NCBI GenBank assembly: GCA_963920765.1
Contig: OY987243.1
Coordinates: 17,484,001-17,548,000, forward strand
Direction: 5' to 3'
Length of the DNA stretch: 64,000 bases
Source of the DNA: Ulota crispa
Lineage: Eukaryota; Streptophyta; Bryopsida; Orthotrichales; Orthotrichaceae
Positions 1 through 11,652 of this stretch are shown here, one piece after another. Below the pieces are notes generated by a model, which worked only from the letters and a program-made list of their open reading frames with translations, was not told the origin of the DNA and did not search any database. The position numbers and the translations under genes were made by a program. The first letter of the stretch is position 1; each line of letters starts with the position of its first letter.

Positions 1-254
1 ATTTGGTTTTTCTTCACATCTCTACACTTCAGCTTATAATCATGCTCCTGCCCCCATAGAGTTGAAAGGACAAGAACAATCATTTCCAAGATTTTTGGGT
101 CACAAAGACAAAGGTATATATAGGTGTAAAAACTAACCAATGCCACAAAAACTTTCAACTTCTTTTTGAAAGGTCACATTTTTTTTGTGCAAAATATTTT
201 CAGCAAGAAAGAGTATTATTTTGATCAAATGAAACAAACATGAGATTGCTTGAA

Positions 255-1158
255 CCCCTAAAGGACCAAGGAGCCCACTTTGGGCTTTATGAGAACTTGG
301 ATGGGCTTTATTGACTTCATAATTTGGAAATTTTTCATGAAATTTTTAGGATGGATGCTACTCATCATAATCTATACGTGAAGCTTTATTTCATGTCATT
401 CCAAAAAGTAATGCAAAAGTTAGAAGGTTTTTTCAATTTCAATGTCAAATTGGGCAGCAAAAATTATATTCTAAATTTTTATTTTGATCTTTTATACAAT
501 TTTATAGATTGATACCTACTCAAAAAAAATTGAATCACCCAATTCCAAACAATGAGGTAAGAGTTAAAAGGAGTTTTATTTTGCGGGCAGTGAAGGTAGG
601 AAGAGGGTAGAAAAAACATAGAAAGTTTACTCTCAATTTTGAAAATTTTCAAATGAAAATGAAAAATAAAGTTACTAGATGTCTCTTGGAGCATTCTCAC
701 CATTGAGATTAACAATTTTCAAGTTCTTCCAAAACTTATTAGCATATTAGTTATATCTTTCATTCATCAATACCTTTCACTTTACAACTTTTGTAAAAAT
801 TAATCCTAATTATTTTTTGGTTACTTTTTTAATATGCTTTCAACTCATTTTCCAACATATTGCAAAAATTGTACAAGAAACACAACATACACGTTTTTCT
901 CTAAAAAGTTTGAAAAACAAAACTTCATCTTCTAGAAGGACTAGAAAAGCCTACATTTTGAAATTTAGGCACATTGATCTTGCAATTGGTGGGGATATTC
1001 ATTCTGAAATTTTGGGACAATGTCCTTGTGCAAGTCAACCAAAGGATCCTAAGGTTGATTCTGTTAAAAAGTAAGTTTCAATGAAGATTCTAACCATGGT
1101 TTGGGGACTAGTATTTTGAAGCAGTTTTGGGCCTCTAATCACAAAAGAATTTTAGGGG
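255..1158 (+). mobile_element. TTAA-flanked TIR element, family A copy 1
   Basis: A non-autonomous element bounded by TGAA (251-254) and TTAA (1159-1162). The left end reads CCCCTAAAGGACCAAG and the right end TTTTAGGGG, an imperfect inverted repeat. The interior matches the copies at 34141-35050 (same strand) and 15097-17288 (opposite strand) over almost the whole length. Shared landmarks are the 'cccactttgggctttatgag' block next to the left end and the 'ggacaatgtccttgtgcaag' block near the right end. A short open frame (817-1074) is shared with the copy at 34772-34966, but this follows from DNA-level repeat similarity and resembles no protein I know. No transposase is present. The TTAA target suggests a piggyBac- or Sola3-type mobiliser; that is inference. 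Confidence 0.75.
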
Positions 1159-1162
1159 TTAA

Positions 1163-1730
1163 AATGTTGTTATGAAGATAGTGAAAAATTTAATGTCAAA
1201 GTATAATGTTGTGATTATCTAAAAATAGAATATTCATGTTATTTTGAATTTTTAGATTTTTCATTTAGTTTTTGGCTCTACAAAACATTGAGAAACATTC
1301 CAATATTTTGGAAAAAATCAAAATTCCTCCAAATAAATAAATGAAACAAAAGAAATATCCCAAGATTTTACATAGCTCCACAAGGATTAAAATTCAAAAT
1401 TTATGTTTTTTTTGTCTACATTTATTTAATTAGCCTGACGTTGTATAACTTCTAATCTCTCATTATATTGTGATTAAAATTTTAAAATTTTCAAACAAAT
1501 TTTCTTTTGGGTTTACTTGTTATGCTTTCATATCTTTCTATTTTATTTTATTGAAGATACATGAATTGAGTATTTAATTATATGTGACTATTCAAAGAAT
1601 TTTAGACTAGTATGGTTCTTCAACAAACCCTCTTTGTTGGGAGATATTTCAATGGTATCATGGAAACATTGGACCGCAAGTGCATGTACAACATTGTCTG
1701 CACATTGGTTGTTAGTGCATTGTCATTGAG
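1163..1730. other. AT-rich spacer, no feature recognised
   Basis: Low-GC sequence between the family A element and the family D element. I see no exon-like stretch, no RNA gene and no inverted repeat longer than about 12 bases. Confidence 0.4.
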
Positions 1731-2057
1731 GTAGGAGGTTCTAAAATGGAGCATTTAAGGGCTAAAACTAAATTTTGAGGAAGTGAAACTTCTTGAAATA
1801 TTTTTTAGTACATTTTTCTTGAAAAAAAAGAGGAATGGGCATCTAATCCAGGTTGTTTCATGTTCTTTTTGGAGCTTTTTGAAATTAGTTATAAAATTTT
1901 GAAGTAGAAAGGTCATAGGTCTCTAAAGTGATGCACCTCCTCAAATGTATATTCCATGTACATTGTTGAAGAGCTATGAAAAATAATATGTACAAAATGA
2001 TTATATTTAAGAAGGTGCACCATTTTAGAATATGCACCATTTTGGAACCTCCAACCT
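1731..2057. mobile_element. MITE, family D copy 1 (GGTTCTAAAATGG ends)
   Basis: The left end, GTAGGAGGTTCTAAAATGG, is inverted at the right end as CCATTTTGGAACCTCCAAC, giving terminal repeats of about 20 bp with few mismatches. A second 'gcaccattttagaa' box lies just inside the right end, so the subterminal motif is duplicated. The interior (gggctaaaac, cttcttgaaatattttt, ataggtctctaaa) is shared with 39985-40312, whose terminal sequences differ. The same ends with a different interior are at 20126-20296. No coding capacity. Confidence 0.7.
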
Positions 2058-2603
2058 TAAAGGACAATCCAAATTGCGCTACCCACAAACTGATTGCCAT
2101 TTCTTGTTGAAAGCATGGGAGTTGTAGCAAGGCGTCAAGATGTTAACCAGGACAACAATTTTTTTTGACATGCAAGTGTTTTGGTGTGCTAGAAAGCAAC
2201 TGGTCAGCAATGTCAGATGTATATGTTTACTCCATTTACATCTACATGTGCATATCTAGAATAATTGTTGTTAACAACTGCAAAGCCATGCTTGCTTGCT
2301 TGCTATATTGAAAGAACCATTTCAATGGAATTGTACTTCATGAAATTGTATTTACTATAGTTACTTGTGCAAGCTCTAGCCTTTGTTTGTAATCCATTGT
2401 AAATTAGATTTTGTATCAATGTTGAGGGCACCCTAAATGTAGATGTTGTTTAATTAGACAATGGAGAAACTAGGCAAATCAAATCTTTACGTGAATTAAC
2501 AACAAATTTTGAGTAGTTGCTTTAGAGTTCATGCAATTATGTATAAAAAAGAAGCAAATTATAAGGACTTTGGTTTTATTGTGGAGTATCATCATTGACT
2601 AAG

Positions 2604-3044
2604 CTTTAGGAAAAGTTTGAGCCCTCCAAGAGCCCCCCAAGGTTTGACAAACCAAGCTATTGATTGGCTATAGTGAGTACAAGAAAAGGGCACTCATACC
2701 CATCTCTACCTTGTATGGAGGACCTAAGCCACATGCACAATTCAAATAATAAAAAAGGCATTGCACTCATAAAATATGTAAATTTACTCACTACTCACTA
2801 TCCAAGTACTTCACTCATTTATTCAAATAGAATAAAGTAGAATTTATGGTCCTATTGTACATTTGTACCCATAGTTTTTACCCAATAGGGATAACATAAT
2901 AAGATAATTTTCATGATTGCATTGAATTCAAAAAGTGAGCAAAAAAAGGGGATTAGTGATTTATTTGTTGTAGTAAGTACATGTTTTAAGACCCCTTTAG
3001 AGACTTTGTAGGGGGCTCTTGGAAGGCTCAAACTTTTCTTAAAG
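2604..3044. mobile_element. TIR element with 34-bp ends, non-autonomous
   Basis: CTTTAGGAAAAGTTTGAGCC at 2604-2623 continues to CCAAGAGCCCCC at 2637. It is repeated in inverted orientation at 3011-3044 with two mismatches in about 34 bases. The interior of about 375 bp is AT-rich and non-coding. I could not settle the target-site duplication, so the superfamily stays open. No second copy was noticed in the window. Confidence 0.65.
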
Positions 3045-4555
3045 ATGAGCCCATGCATTAGATACGTATCCCTATTTTTTGACTGCATTGGTTAAATTGT
3101 ATATGACGCCTAGTTTGTCATTCAAAATTGCGCCTCATCATGAAGCTGGCAAGCTTGTGCATAGTGCATGTTGTAATTAAGCTGGTTTTGATAAGGGGAA
3201 GCACTAAGTTGCAATTAGACACAACTTTGCAACAACCATGCATGCGTTGTCAAACAGGTGCCAAGGGTTAAGAGAAATTTGTGGTAACCTCATGTGATCT
3301 CAAGGATAACAACATGATTATAAATCAAGACATTAATTTGACAATGGTGGAATGTGAGCTTGTTGAGAGAGTTGATTTCATCTTGACAAATGTGATGATT
3401 TTCTAAATCCAAACACACTATTGTTGGGCAAGTTGGACATTGTTGAGTAGGAAAACTTGCAAAGGATTCAACCATCATATGACATTGCAAATAAATGTTG
3501 TTTGGTGATTAATTTGCAAGTGACCAGCTATTGTATTTGAAATAAAGAGCAATTTTCTAGTATTAAAATTGTCTTATTTTGAATTGGAAAAACAAAATAT
3601 TTCAATAAATAGAACTCTCTTTCAATTCTACACTTCAATCTTTGTGAATTGTAGCAAAATGTAACCATTTCTACATTTTCGTTTGTAACAAACAAGAATT
3701 TGATATCTTTTGGCAAGCCCTTGATACAACATTTCTCTAAGCATTTTGCAATGTGTTATCACAAAGCCAAACTTCCCTATTCATTTCAAAACTCTTGATG
3801 CCTCAATTGCCCTTTCTAGTCCCCACTAGCGGTTATTTTTGTAAAGCAAGATGAGTTTTTAAAGTCCTTTTCTTGGCAATTCTAATCTACTTTGTATTCT
3901 CCTCCGTACTCTTTTGTTGTGGATTGTGAAAAACCAAAAGTTGCAACCTCTCTTGTACTTTTCCCTTCCATAAAATGAACAATAACACCTACATTTTTCT
4001 CTATTGAACTGACCTTATAAAATAAATTCTACCTCAAAAATTGCTACGTGTTCCACAAGAAAGTTAAAAGAGAATCTCCGAAAAAATTAACCAAAAAACA
4101 CATGATTATAGGATTATTTTGCTCATTAAAGGTTGCTCGAGCCATATCTCAATAAATGAATTTACAAAGGTGCACTCACTTCTTTAGCCATAACTCAAAA
4201 TCAAGATTTTTTGGTGAAGTTGATTCAAGTGGTGTAATTCTGTGCTTCATTTGGCCTTGTGCATGTTTATTACTGTTTTGTGAAAAAATGACTAGTTTTT
4301 TTTCACATGTTCTTCTTTGAAGTTGACACATACTGCTTGACTCTTTTTTTTGAGATTCCTGTAGTGAAAAACTTCTAAGAGCAAAAACGTTGAGGTTACT
4401 GTATTTGTAGCTATGAAGAATGACCATGTGTGAACATCACAAACAAGACCGACATTGTTAAATTTTAATTGTTAGCACATTTAGCAGCATTTTTAGCCAC
4501 CTGAGCTAATTCTGAACATCCAACTCGGGGATCATTGGAACAGAGTTCAGTGCAT
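3045..4555. other. Intergenic DNA upstream of the MRG gene
   Basis: AT-rich sequence without recognisable exons or repeats. It becomes GC-rich abruptly after about 4560, where the MRG leader begins. Distal regulatory sites of the MRG gene would lie here, but I see no specific element I can defend. Confidence 0.4.
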
Positions 4556-4559
4556 GTTG

Positions 4560-5165
4560 AATTGTCCTGTGAGTCGACGATTATTTGGAGAACGGATGGA
4601 TGATAACTCGCTGATCGTGTCGACAGCGACGGACGAAAAGAGTCCGATGGATGAGTCGTCGGAAGATTTTGTGCCTAGAATGGGAGGGAAATCGTACGTT
4701 TCGTGCGCTTAGGGTTTCGTCGCTCCGAGCTCCACCTGCTGATCGTTGCGCGCTTGGTTGCTGCGCGATCGGGTCCTGGCACACGCCCCCTGGCATTCTG
4801 TGTCCTTCTGTGTTCGACGGAGCTTCGTTTGAACTCTAGACCGTCCATGTTGGCAGCGTATCGAGTGCGTGGCGGTCGATTTGCTGGGAGGGATCCTCGG
4901 GAAGGGGGGTTTGAAGCTCTGGTTCGGGCTTCGGTAGGAGCTCTTCGACGTGCAGTTTCGCCAGAGACGGGCATTGGATCTGTAGTACCCCGTTTGGCAG
5001 TGCGGTAGGCAGGTGTGCTCGGGCCTTCTCTGCTGCCTCGGGTGTTGCAATTAGCATCTACTAGTGCGTGCCTTGGAGAGATCGCCCATCCCCGGTGGAA
5101 AGTGTCTGCGATCATCGGAAGGAGTGGTTTTCGAACGGTGGCGTGTTGTTGCATGAACGGCACAG
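4560..5165 (+). promoter_or_regulatory. MRG promoter-proximal region and GC-rich 5' leader exon with telo-box
   Basis: A GC-rich island of about 600 bp in otherwise AT-rich DNA. It ends at a canonical splice donor (CACAG then GTGAGC, 5166). TTAGGGTTT at 4709-4717 is a telo-box (AAACCCTAA on the other strand), common in plant promoters and leaders near the transcription start. The exact start of transcription is not visible. The leader carries several ATGs. The last, at 5153, is in frame through the splice with codons that overlap the MRG start and stop at 6105-6107. Open frames on the - strand here arise from base composition. Confidence 0.55.
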
Positions 5166-6024
5166 GTGAGCTGACGAAATTTTATTGCTGTAATATCAGA
5201 GATTTTCAGAGTTCTGACTAGCTTATATCTGATGTTTGTTGTTATAGTTAACAGAATGGTGTTCTAGGCACGTTTAGTTTCGCAATTTCGCACTATACAT
5301 CCTGTTTTAGGGTTTCATGTCATTTACCAACGACGGCTTTGCGTTGGTTTCAGCATTTGCCAAAGTCGGATAGATCCCTGGTTCTAGTGGTTGGTACTGT
5401 TGTCTGGCGCCATCTTACGCTGGCGTCTTAACAGGGATACATAATCTTCTGATAAGTGTCCATATCTAGTGTTTTGGTTGGTTTGGTTTATTTGCTTCAG
5501 ATTGGAGTCTTAAATCCTTGCGTCAGCTTTCTAAGTCTTTTCGGATTGCATTTGGTCTGGTTGCAAAGTGGCATCTGTACATGTGATTTACATCATTAGA
5601 TGGCGAAGCAGTTACTCTGAGGAAGAATATTCACTCTCACAACCTGGTTTACAGTTCAACAGTTTTGCAAGTTCAGGGTCTAGCTAACGTCCTTTGCCTT
5701 CTTTCTGCGCTGCTACTGATTTCTCGGGCTTAATCCTCTTAGAAAGCTTCACGCTCATACCTTGGCATAAATTTTGATTATCCTGAAGTAAGTTTGAGTT
5801 GTTTCTGCTTTGAGTTTTGATTAGTCCTAGATTTACCCTTCTTATTGAGTGATTTCAGGTCTATGTACTTCTGAATATTTTGTTATGGAATTTGTTCACC
5901 CATGTCTTTAGCGTCTAGTTTTTCGTGGACCATTAGGATTTGACTGTCCCCAAACCTATTGTTGTGACTGGAAACCCTGAGGAGCTTTGGCTTGGAGTTC
6001 ACTAATCTGATTTTACTTTGGCAG
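5166..6024 (+). other. 5'UTR intron of the MRG gene
   Basis: Bounded by CACAG|GTGAGC and TTTACTTTGGCAG|TAATAGG, with a pyrimidine-rich 3' part. The 859-bp length is ordinary for a plant leader intron. A second TTTAGGGTTT motif lies inside at about 5308-5317. Long leader introns often raise expression of plant housekeeping genes; whether this one does is unknown. Confidence 0.6.
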
Positions 6025-6075
6025 TAATAGGCAAGGCTCCAGACAATTTTGATGCCTGCGGCGGCTGTGTGAGAG

Positions 6076-6981
6076 ATGGGGAGTTCAAGTGCTGCAGTGA
6101 AGGATGAACCAGAAGAGAGTGGAGATGAAAAGACAGGATCTGGCCAGTTCAGGGAAGGCGAGAAAGTTTTGGCCTATCATGGCCCTCTTATTTATGACAC
6201 AAAAATTCAGAAAGCAGAATATCGGAAGAAAGAGTGGAAATACTTCGTGCATTACTTGGGGTGGAGCAAGAACTGGGATGAGTGGGTGGGTGCAGATAGG
6301 CTGATGAAGCCTACAGAAGAAAATCTGGAAAAGCAGAAAAGACTTTTCAAAAACCAGACTGGGGATAAACAATCAAAAGGTCGGGTACCGGCAGGGAAAC
6401 AGAAAAATGCAGCTGAGAAAGAAGAACAGAAAACCGAGAACAAGCCTGCACGAGGGAAGAAAAGGAAGTCCGATCTAGTAGTGGAAGCTAAAGATTCAGA
6501 TGAGCATGACCAACTACTGAAGATCTCTTTACCTGGCACCTTGAAAAAGCAGCTGGTGGAAGACTGGGAATTCATCACGCAAATGGGGAAGTTGGTAAAG
6601 CTGCCACGATCTCCATCTGCGGAAGAGATTCTAAAGAAATACATAGATTTCAAGACAAAACGAGATGGTGTAGTGGAGGACTCCTTAGTTGAAGTGTTGA
6701 ATGGTTTGCGAAGTTACTTTGACAAGTCTCTTCCGGCGATGCTGTTGTACCCTCAGGAAAGAGCTCAGTACGCCAGTGCAGTTCCTCAAGGAAGCACGAT
6801 CAATCCAAGCAGCATATACGGAGCAGAACATCTTCTTCGACTGTTTGTGAAGTTATCCGAACTGCTTAATTATACGAATATGGAGCACGAAGCATTGACC
6901 CAGCTTCAACAGAAACTGGCGGATTTTCTGAAGTTCCTCCAACGGAACCAGAGCAGCTTCTTCCTTACCAGTTACGGTTGA
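6076..6981 (+). CDS. MRG: MRG-family chromatin reader (MRG1/MRG2, MRG15-like)
   Basis: A complete 301-residue protein. After an acidic start, a chromo-barrel domain spans about 24-90 (motifs EGEKVLAYHGPLIYDTKI and YFVHYLGWSKNWDEWV). By alignment with human MRG15 the methyl-lysine cage would be Tyr40, Tyr60, Trp63 and Trp67, and all four are present. A Lys/Glu-rich linker with a basic GKKRKS stretch (a likely nuclear signal) covers about 90-145. The MRG domain follows to the end, with the hallmark IYGAEHLLRLFVKL at about 247-260. Plant MRG proteins bind H3K4/H3K36-methylated nucleosomes and bridge to NuA4-type acetyltransferases, for example at flowering genes; that role is inferred by family. 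The CDS has no intron, which is unusual because plant MRG genes generally have several, so an old retrocopy is possible. It is intact and has a spliced leader, so it is probably expressed. The start is the first in-frame ATG after the splice. Confidence 0.93.
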   Translation: MGSSSAAVKDEPEESGDEKTGSGQFREGEKVLAYHGPLIYDTKIQKAEYRKKEWKYFVHYLGWSKNWDEWVGADRLMKPTEENLEKQKRLFKNQTGDKQSKGRVPAGKQKNAAEKEEQKTENKPARGKKRKSDLVVEAKDSDEHDQLLKISLPGTLKKQLVEDWEFITQMGKLVKLPRSPSAEEILKKYIDFKTKRDGVVEDSLVEVLNGLRSYFDKSLPAMLLYPQERAQYASAVPQGSTINPSSIYGAEHLLRLFVKLSELLNYTNMEHEALTQLQQKLADFLKFLQRNQSSFFLTSYG

Positions 6982-7390
6982 GCTGCAGTTGTAGATACGA
7001 AATTGTTCACATGGATTTGTTAGGCCCTTACTCATTGTATTTTAAACCGGATCAAAAATGGTCTTCATTGTTTTGTACAGCTTCATGGTCTCAAATGATC
7101 AATGCTGCTTCTAATCGTCCGTCTCATTGTGGCCTTTACGTAGTACAGATTTGTCGTATGTACTTCTGAGTGTCCTGCGTATTCTATGATTGATCGCTAC
7201 TATGAAGCGTTTACCAGCAGCAGCTGTCCTGAAGCCACACGAGGAAAGGAACGAAGAATAATCATGTTTACACTCAACGAATGAATGTGAATTGTTCCCC
7301 TTGAGCCAGGTGTTATTCCACGGAGTAATGTCTCCTATGCTTATCGTGTGACCAATGATCTATTAACACTGGTTAACATCATCAAGTCTA
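6982..7390 (+). other. Shared 3' region between the convergent MRG and Mpv17 genes
   Basis: About 400 bp between the MRG stop (6979-6981, +) and the Mpv17-like stop (7391-7393, -). Both 3'UTRs must end or overlap here. I see no strong AATAAA on either strand and no A-tract following the MRG CDS that would mark a recent retrocopy. Confidence 0.5.
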
Positions 7391-10300
7391 TTATTGAGCC
7401 TGCTCTTGAAGGAATGGTTGCTCTTGTGCCTGCTCTTGAATTGGCTGGGGACGCTCGTGAGGTATATGCACTGCATTTTGTATCTCTCTTGCTACTTGTT
7501 TGTAGGACGCTTCCTGGCCGGCAGGCTTATGGCTTGCATACGAAATGTACACATTCCATGCTAAGCCTACGACATTGCTAAACAAAACCTGCAAGAGGCA
7601 TCTCAGGCTCAAGGATGATTAGGTCAGGCAATAATAAGGAGCTTTTGCACTAAACTTCAACGAGTTACTTGTGCATTTTAACGAGGGATTATCATTGCGA
7701 TGAATTGTAATTGAAGTTCAGATAAATCATGGAGCTAATTTTGAGAAAATACCTGCAGAAGTGGAGGCACAAACATGAAGTTGCAAAACTGGAAGGGAAT
7801 CCATAATTTCCAGTTTGCAATCAAAGTAGGTTTCCAATCCTGTGCCACCAACCAACAAACATGCAATTGAGGACTTGCATGAGCTACATGAAATTGTGGC
7901 TACGTGCTTTATGAGCTTAACTTATTTCCACAGGCGTACTGCATATATAATCCTGTGTGAGCCGCTTAGGATTTGAACACACTCTCTAAATCTCTCCTAA
8001 TTTAGCGCAACTCTATTTTTTGCTAAATATAATGCCGTAAGGGTATGTTCACACTTGGTGTAAAGAGTGGTAGTAGCAAAGGAAAATTAGATGCATTTGG
8101 ACACACCGTTAAACTGCATTCGTATTGCTAATACCCCTCCTCACATCAAGTGTGAACATACCCTAAACTGCATAATCCAAGTCACATCCTTGAAATTTGA
8201 TTTCTAGTGACTTGCTGCTGATTTTTGTTCTTAATTATTAATTATTAGCCACTTGTTTTGAATCGTGTAGTCTTAGGGCCGCAACACACTGAGAGTCGAA
8301 GCCATTTTGAAACTCCAGGTCCTAATTTTGTCTTTTGAACCCTAGGTCCTAATTCTCATCTCTCATTGACTCAGTTTTGAAAGTTAGCCCAAGGTATTTA
8401 CTGTAAGAATCAAGGCCAAAATATTTAGATATATTTAATGTAAAGAAGACAAGGATTGAGTTGGCTCTAAGGCCAATCTAAGGCCAATTGTTGAATTCAC
8501 CAAAATTAAGACTACTTTCTTGGAGTTGTTATTAGGTTTTGCAACAATATATTTATTTTGGTTATTATTTTTTAGATTGTCAACACCAGACGATAATTGA
8601 AACCATAACAACTCTGCTTGGTTACTTTTATTCCTTCTTTGCTAGGATTTTCAAAATTTGTAGTTGTGGTCTAAAATCGTCTAGGCACAAAAGAAATGAT
8701 CCCATTATATAGTTTGTTTTTGAGATGGTTCTAGAGGTCATTTCTTGAGACTATACATGTTATAAATATTATTTAAATAACCCCATGTTTTGATAGCTTC
8801 AACTCCTATTGTAAAGAGGGCTTTATTCCCGACAAAAAGCATCAAAGATAGCATTCTCAAACATGTAACTCTATACCCATGTGACCATCCCACTAGAATC
8901 AACATCTTCTATGACTGTATCTAAGTGTGGGGTACAGATTAGAAGTGTACTTTTTGAAGCTTGTCTTGAATCTTGTCAACATGTCCCTCCATCAACAACA
9001 AGTAGGCAAAAGTGATAGCAATGAAAGTTGGAGCAAAAATGAACTGCACACCCAAAGAGTTCACAAGTATTAGCACCATCACAAACTGGAGATACCCTTT
9101 GTTACCAAGTTCAAGCACATTATTCATTGATGGTTTTGCTATTAGGGGTTAGATACATGTGATCAAAAGAGGTGAAAATAGTCTACATTGCGCAGACCTG
9201 GTCCAAGACCAGTCGAATTGCAACACCCTTTGTGCCTTGCGCCTTTACCACTTGGTTGAGGAATGCATACCTACACCCCAACTATAGTCAACTTGAATGT
9301 TTTTAATTAAGGTCTTGAGTATATATTCTTTGGATTTTAATGTCCAAAACAAAACACAAACTCAAAATGTTTGAGTTTACAATTAAAGGAACTTTAGCTT
9401 CAATATATTTGAGAAGGCAACTACAAGTGTACCAATAGTGTAGTGTTGGTCCAACAACAAAAAGCCCTAGTGATGTCATGGATGCCACCCTTCTAAAATC
9501 CAAGCTGCTTGTTTTCTCTACAAACAACTGCCACCACATACAAGTTTGGGTGCGCATTTTTATACAAATTTGAATGTGTATTCTTGAAAGGGTATGTTGT
9601 CACATTTGGATTGTGCAAAGTCCTAGAACACAAGGGACTATTTTCGGGAACATTGGGCCTTGCATTTTCTATCATTCTTACTTGAGTTATAATGTAGGAT
9701 TAAATACCTCTACATGTCAATTTTACAAGAAAGTCCTCCATAAACTAGCCTATCTATGTTGCTTTGAATCACTTGAATTGATCTTTTTGAAATGAATTTA
9801 TTGTTTTTGTCCAAATCAAAACTCCAAACCAACAAAAATATGTAAATTAAAGGTGCATTTTAGAGCGAATCTTGCCTACTTTAGCACATGAGGTTCCCTT
9901 CATTGAGATTCTCCTCCCTTTGTATCATTCAAATATACAAAGAAAGAACAAAGCATCCACAATGCCCCCTATCATGCAGCACCTTCCTAGTTTAGCATGA
10001 GTCTTCTTACATCTTAATTTGAATCTCAAGATGAATGTGTAGGTACTTAACCAACTATCTAAATACATGAGGGATATCTTCAATAATTAAGGTATATGAT
10101 CAACGATTTTCTAGGATGTTGGATATGGTTCTAACAAATTGCTAAATTGATTAATTTACAAAGATGTTTGGACATTTTGTGGGACCCTTCTGAATAAAAG
10201 AGTGTTTCTCAAACAAGAAAATTTGAGATGCATTTATGGATCTTGGACCATAACCACCATGGAACCCATTTGTAGTGAGATAGTAATCAAACATTGGGTG

Positions 10301-11652
10301 TAGAGGAGCAAGATCTCATTCTTTAGAGTCATGGTGTTATTTTTTTAAATCCTTGGTCAAATGTGATTTCTATCCTCTAAAGTTCTGGTGCATTAAGAAA
10401 ATAAGACCTCTGACCACTCAAGTGACATGGCATGTTATTTTTTTCCATATGAAGCTCTCTAGTTTCCTTCAATTAGTACAATATCCTCTTCAACTACCAA
10501 ATTACCTGAAGTTGGACTTGTTAGGAGGTTGAGCAAATAGTATACCTGGGTGAAAATGTCTCCAATGCAATTGAGAATGCCCAGTGTGATTGCCTTGGTC
10601 TTTATAGGGTGTGATATCAAAAGCTTGGTATACCTGGATTCCATTCATGTTCATTACAACATTATTCACTAGTGAAGGGAAGTTCCATTGCACACCAAGA
10701 ATAAAAATTAGGAACTTTGTAGTGGAACTGTCACAAAATAGCTAGGGAGCCAAAATATAAGTTGCAAAATTGAACCCAGAAACTTGCTCACTACCCAAGT
10801 TAACTAAGTAGTGATTTTTCTTTTCTTTTATTGCCTATAGACACTCTAGACTATTATATAATTTTATGATCCTTCACCACCAACATTGTTTTGGTCTGGT
10901 CAGCAACACAATCTACAATAGGTCCATTCATATTCCTTTATGTTGGAGAGAATACCACATACCGGTCCTCCTTATCTCTATTGGTTGTATCACCAACAAT
11001 CAAAAAGAAAAGAAAAGCTAGAGAGGTTGTGTAGCACAAGTAGGAGTCTTGCGGAGCAATGACCCCAAATGAGGTTTTCACAATAAGCTCTAGTGGCTAA
11101 TACTATTGTTGTGTGTGTAAATTTCCACTGCTAAACGTGTAACGTTTTCAAATTGAACTTTGCAATTTTCAACTAAAAAAAGCTTCTTAGAGATTTCCTG
11201 AATTTAGCCACATTTGTAAACACCTAGGGATCTTTCTCACCAAAATAATTTTTCTCAAACACATTTTTTTCCCGCCTCTTTTCCCATTGAACGAAAAGTG
11301 ATTTCTCCCAACAATTTCAAACCCCCTATGGCCAAGATGTGTTGTCTTTTGTCAATTTTAGGGTAGGGATAGTTGATTTTCTCTTTGCCTCTTGATGTAC
11401 AATTTTTTTTTTTGAATTTCTCATGAAAAAACCACAATTTGCGTGAGAAAAAGTCAAAATTTTCTTGAAAATTTTGCAAGCAAAAATGCCTTGAGAAGAC
11501 TCGATTTTCCTTTAGACTTTGAAACCCCCAACTGCCTTTAGAGGGAAAGATCATGAGGAGCTTGATGGATTAAGAATGAAGACTCCCATACCAGCCACTG
11601 GGTGCAGGGCCTGCTCCTCGTGCAGGGGAACTTCCAGCCCCGTTACTTGATG
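7391..11652 (-). CDS. Mpv17/PMP22-family membrane protein, seven exons recognised, 5' end not found
   Basis: Exons on the - strand, 5' to 3': 11652-11592, 10633-10546, 9527-9433, 9270-9198, 9043-8951, 7839-7753, 7588-7391. All six introns are GT-AG and the phases match (2,0,2,0,0,0), giving about 230 codons to a TAA. Exon by exon the product shows an Ala/Gly/Ser/Pro linker ending in SGW, YTKLLISHPIKTKAIT...GDIFTQ, LFVEKTSSLDFRR...VGPTLHYW, the KGVAIRLVLDQ segment, FIFAPTFIAITFAYLLL, DWKPTLIANWKLWIPFQF, and SNVVGLAWNVYISYASHK. These are the successive signatures of the Mpv17/PMP22 family, small integral membrane proteins of peroxisomes, mitochondria or plastids. A Gln/Glu-rich tail follows. 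The linker begins mid-codon, so at least one upstream exon (start codon, probably a targeting peptide) is missing. It should lie above 11652, but I could not identify it. A MITE sits in the intron between the fifth and sixth exons. The gene is intact where visible. Confidence 0.88.
8041..8163. mobile_element. Tourist-like MITE with TAA target duplication
   Basis: GGGTATGTTCACACTTGGTG at the left end is inverted at the right end as CATCAAGTGTGAACATACCC. TAA lies directly outside both ends (8038-8040 and 8164-8166). The 3-bp TWA duplication and the short length are typical of PIF/Harbinger (Tourist) MITEs. It lies in the 1.1-kb intron of the Mpv17-like gene and does not touch the splice sites. 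Confidence 0.85.

Noticed and set aside
817..1074. An 85-codon open frame similar to one at 34772-34966, suggesting a conserved small protein
   Set aside because: Both lie at the same place in two family A elements that match at DNA level along their whole length; the third copy (15097-17288) does not keep the frame.
4709..4717. Interstitial telomere repeat
   Set aside because: A single TTAGGGTTT is a telo-box promoter motif, not a telomeric array; likewise the CCCCTAAA tips are element ends, not tandem telomere repeats.
4675..5163. A 162-codon Arg-rich frame on the - strand opposite the MRG leader
   Set aside because: It is explained by the GC-rich leader; there are overlapping frames on both strands and no known motif.
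6978..7169. VHMDLLGPYS phrase resembling a retroelement integrase motif
   Set aside because: It lies in the MRG 3' region with no other integrase motif nearby; a chance match.
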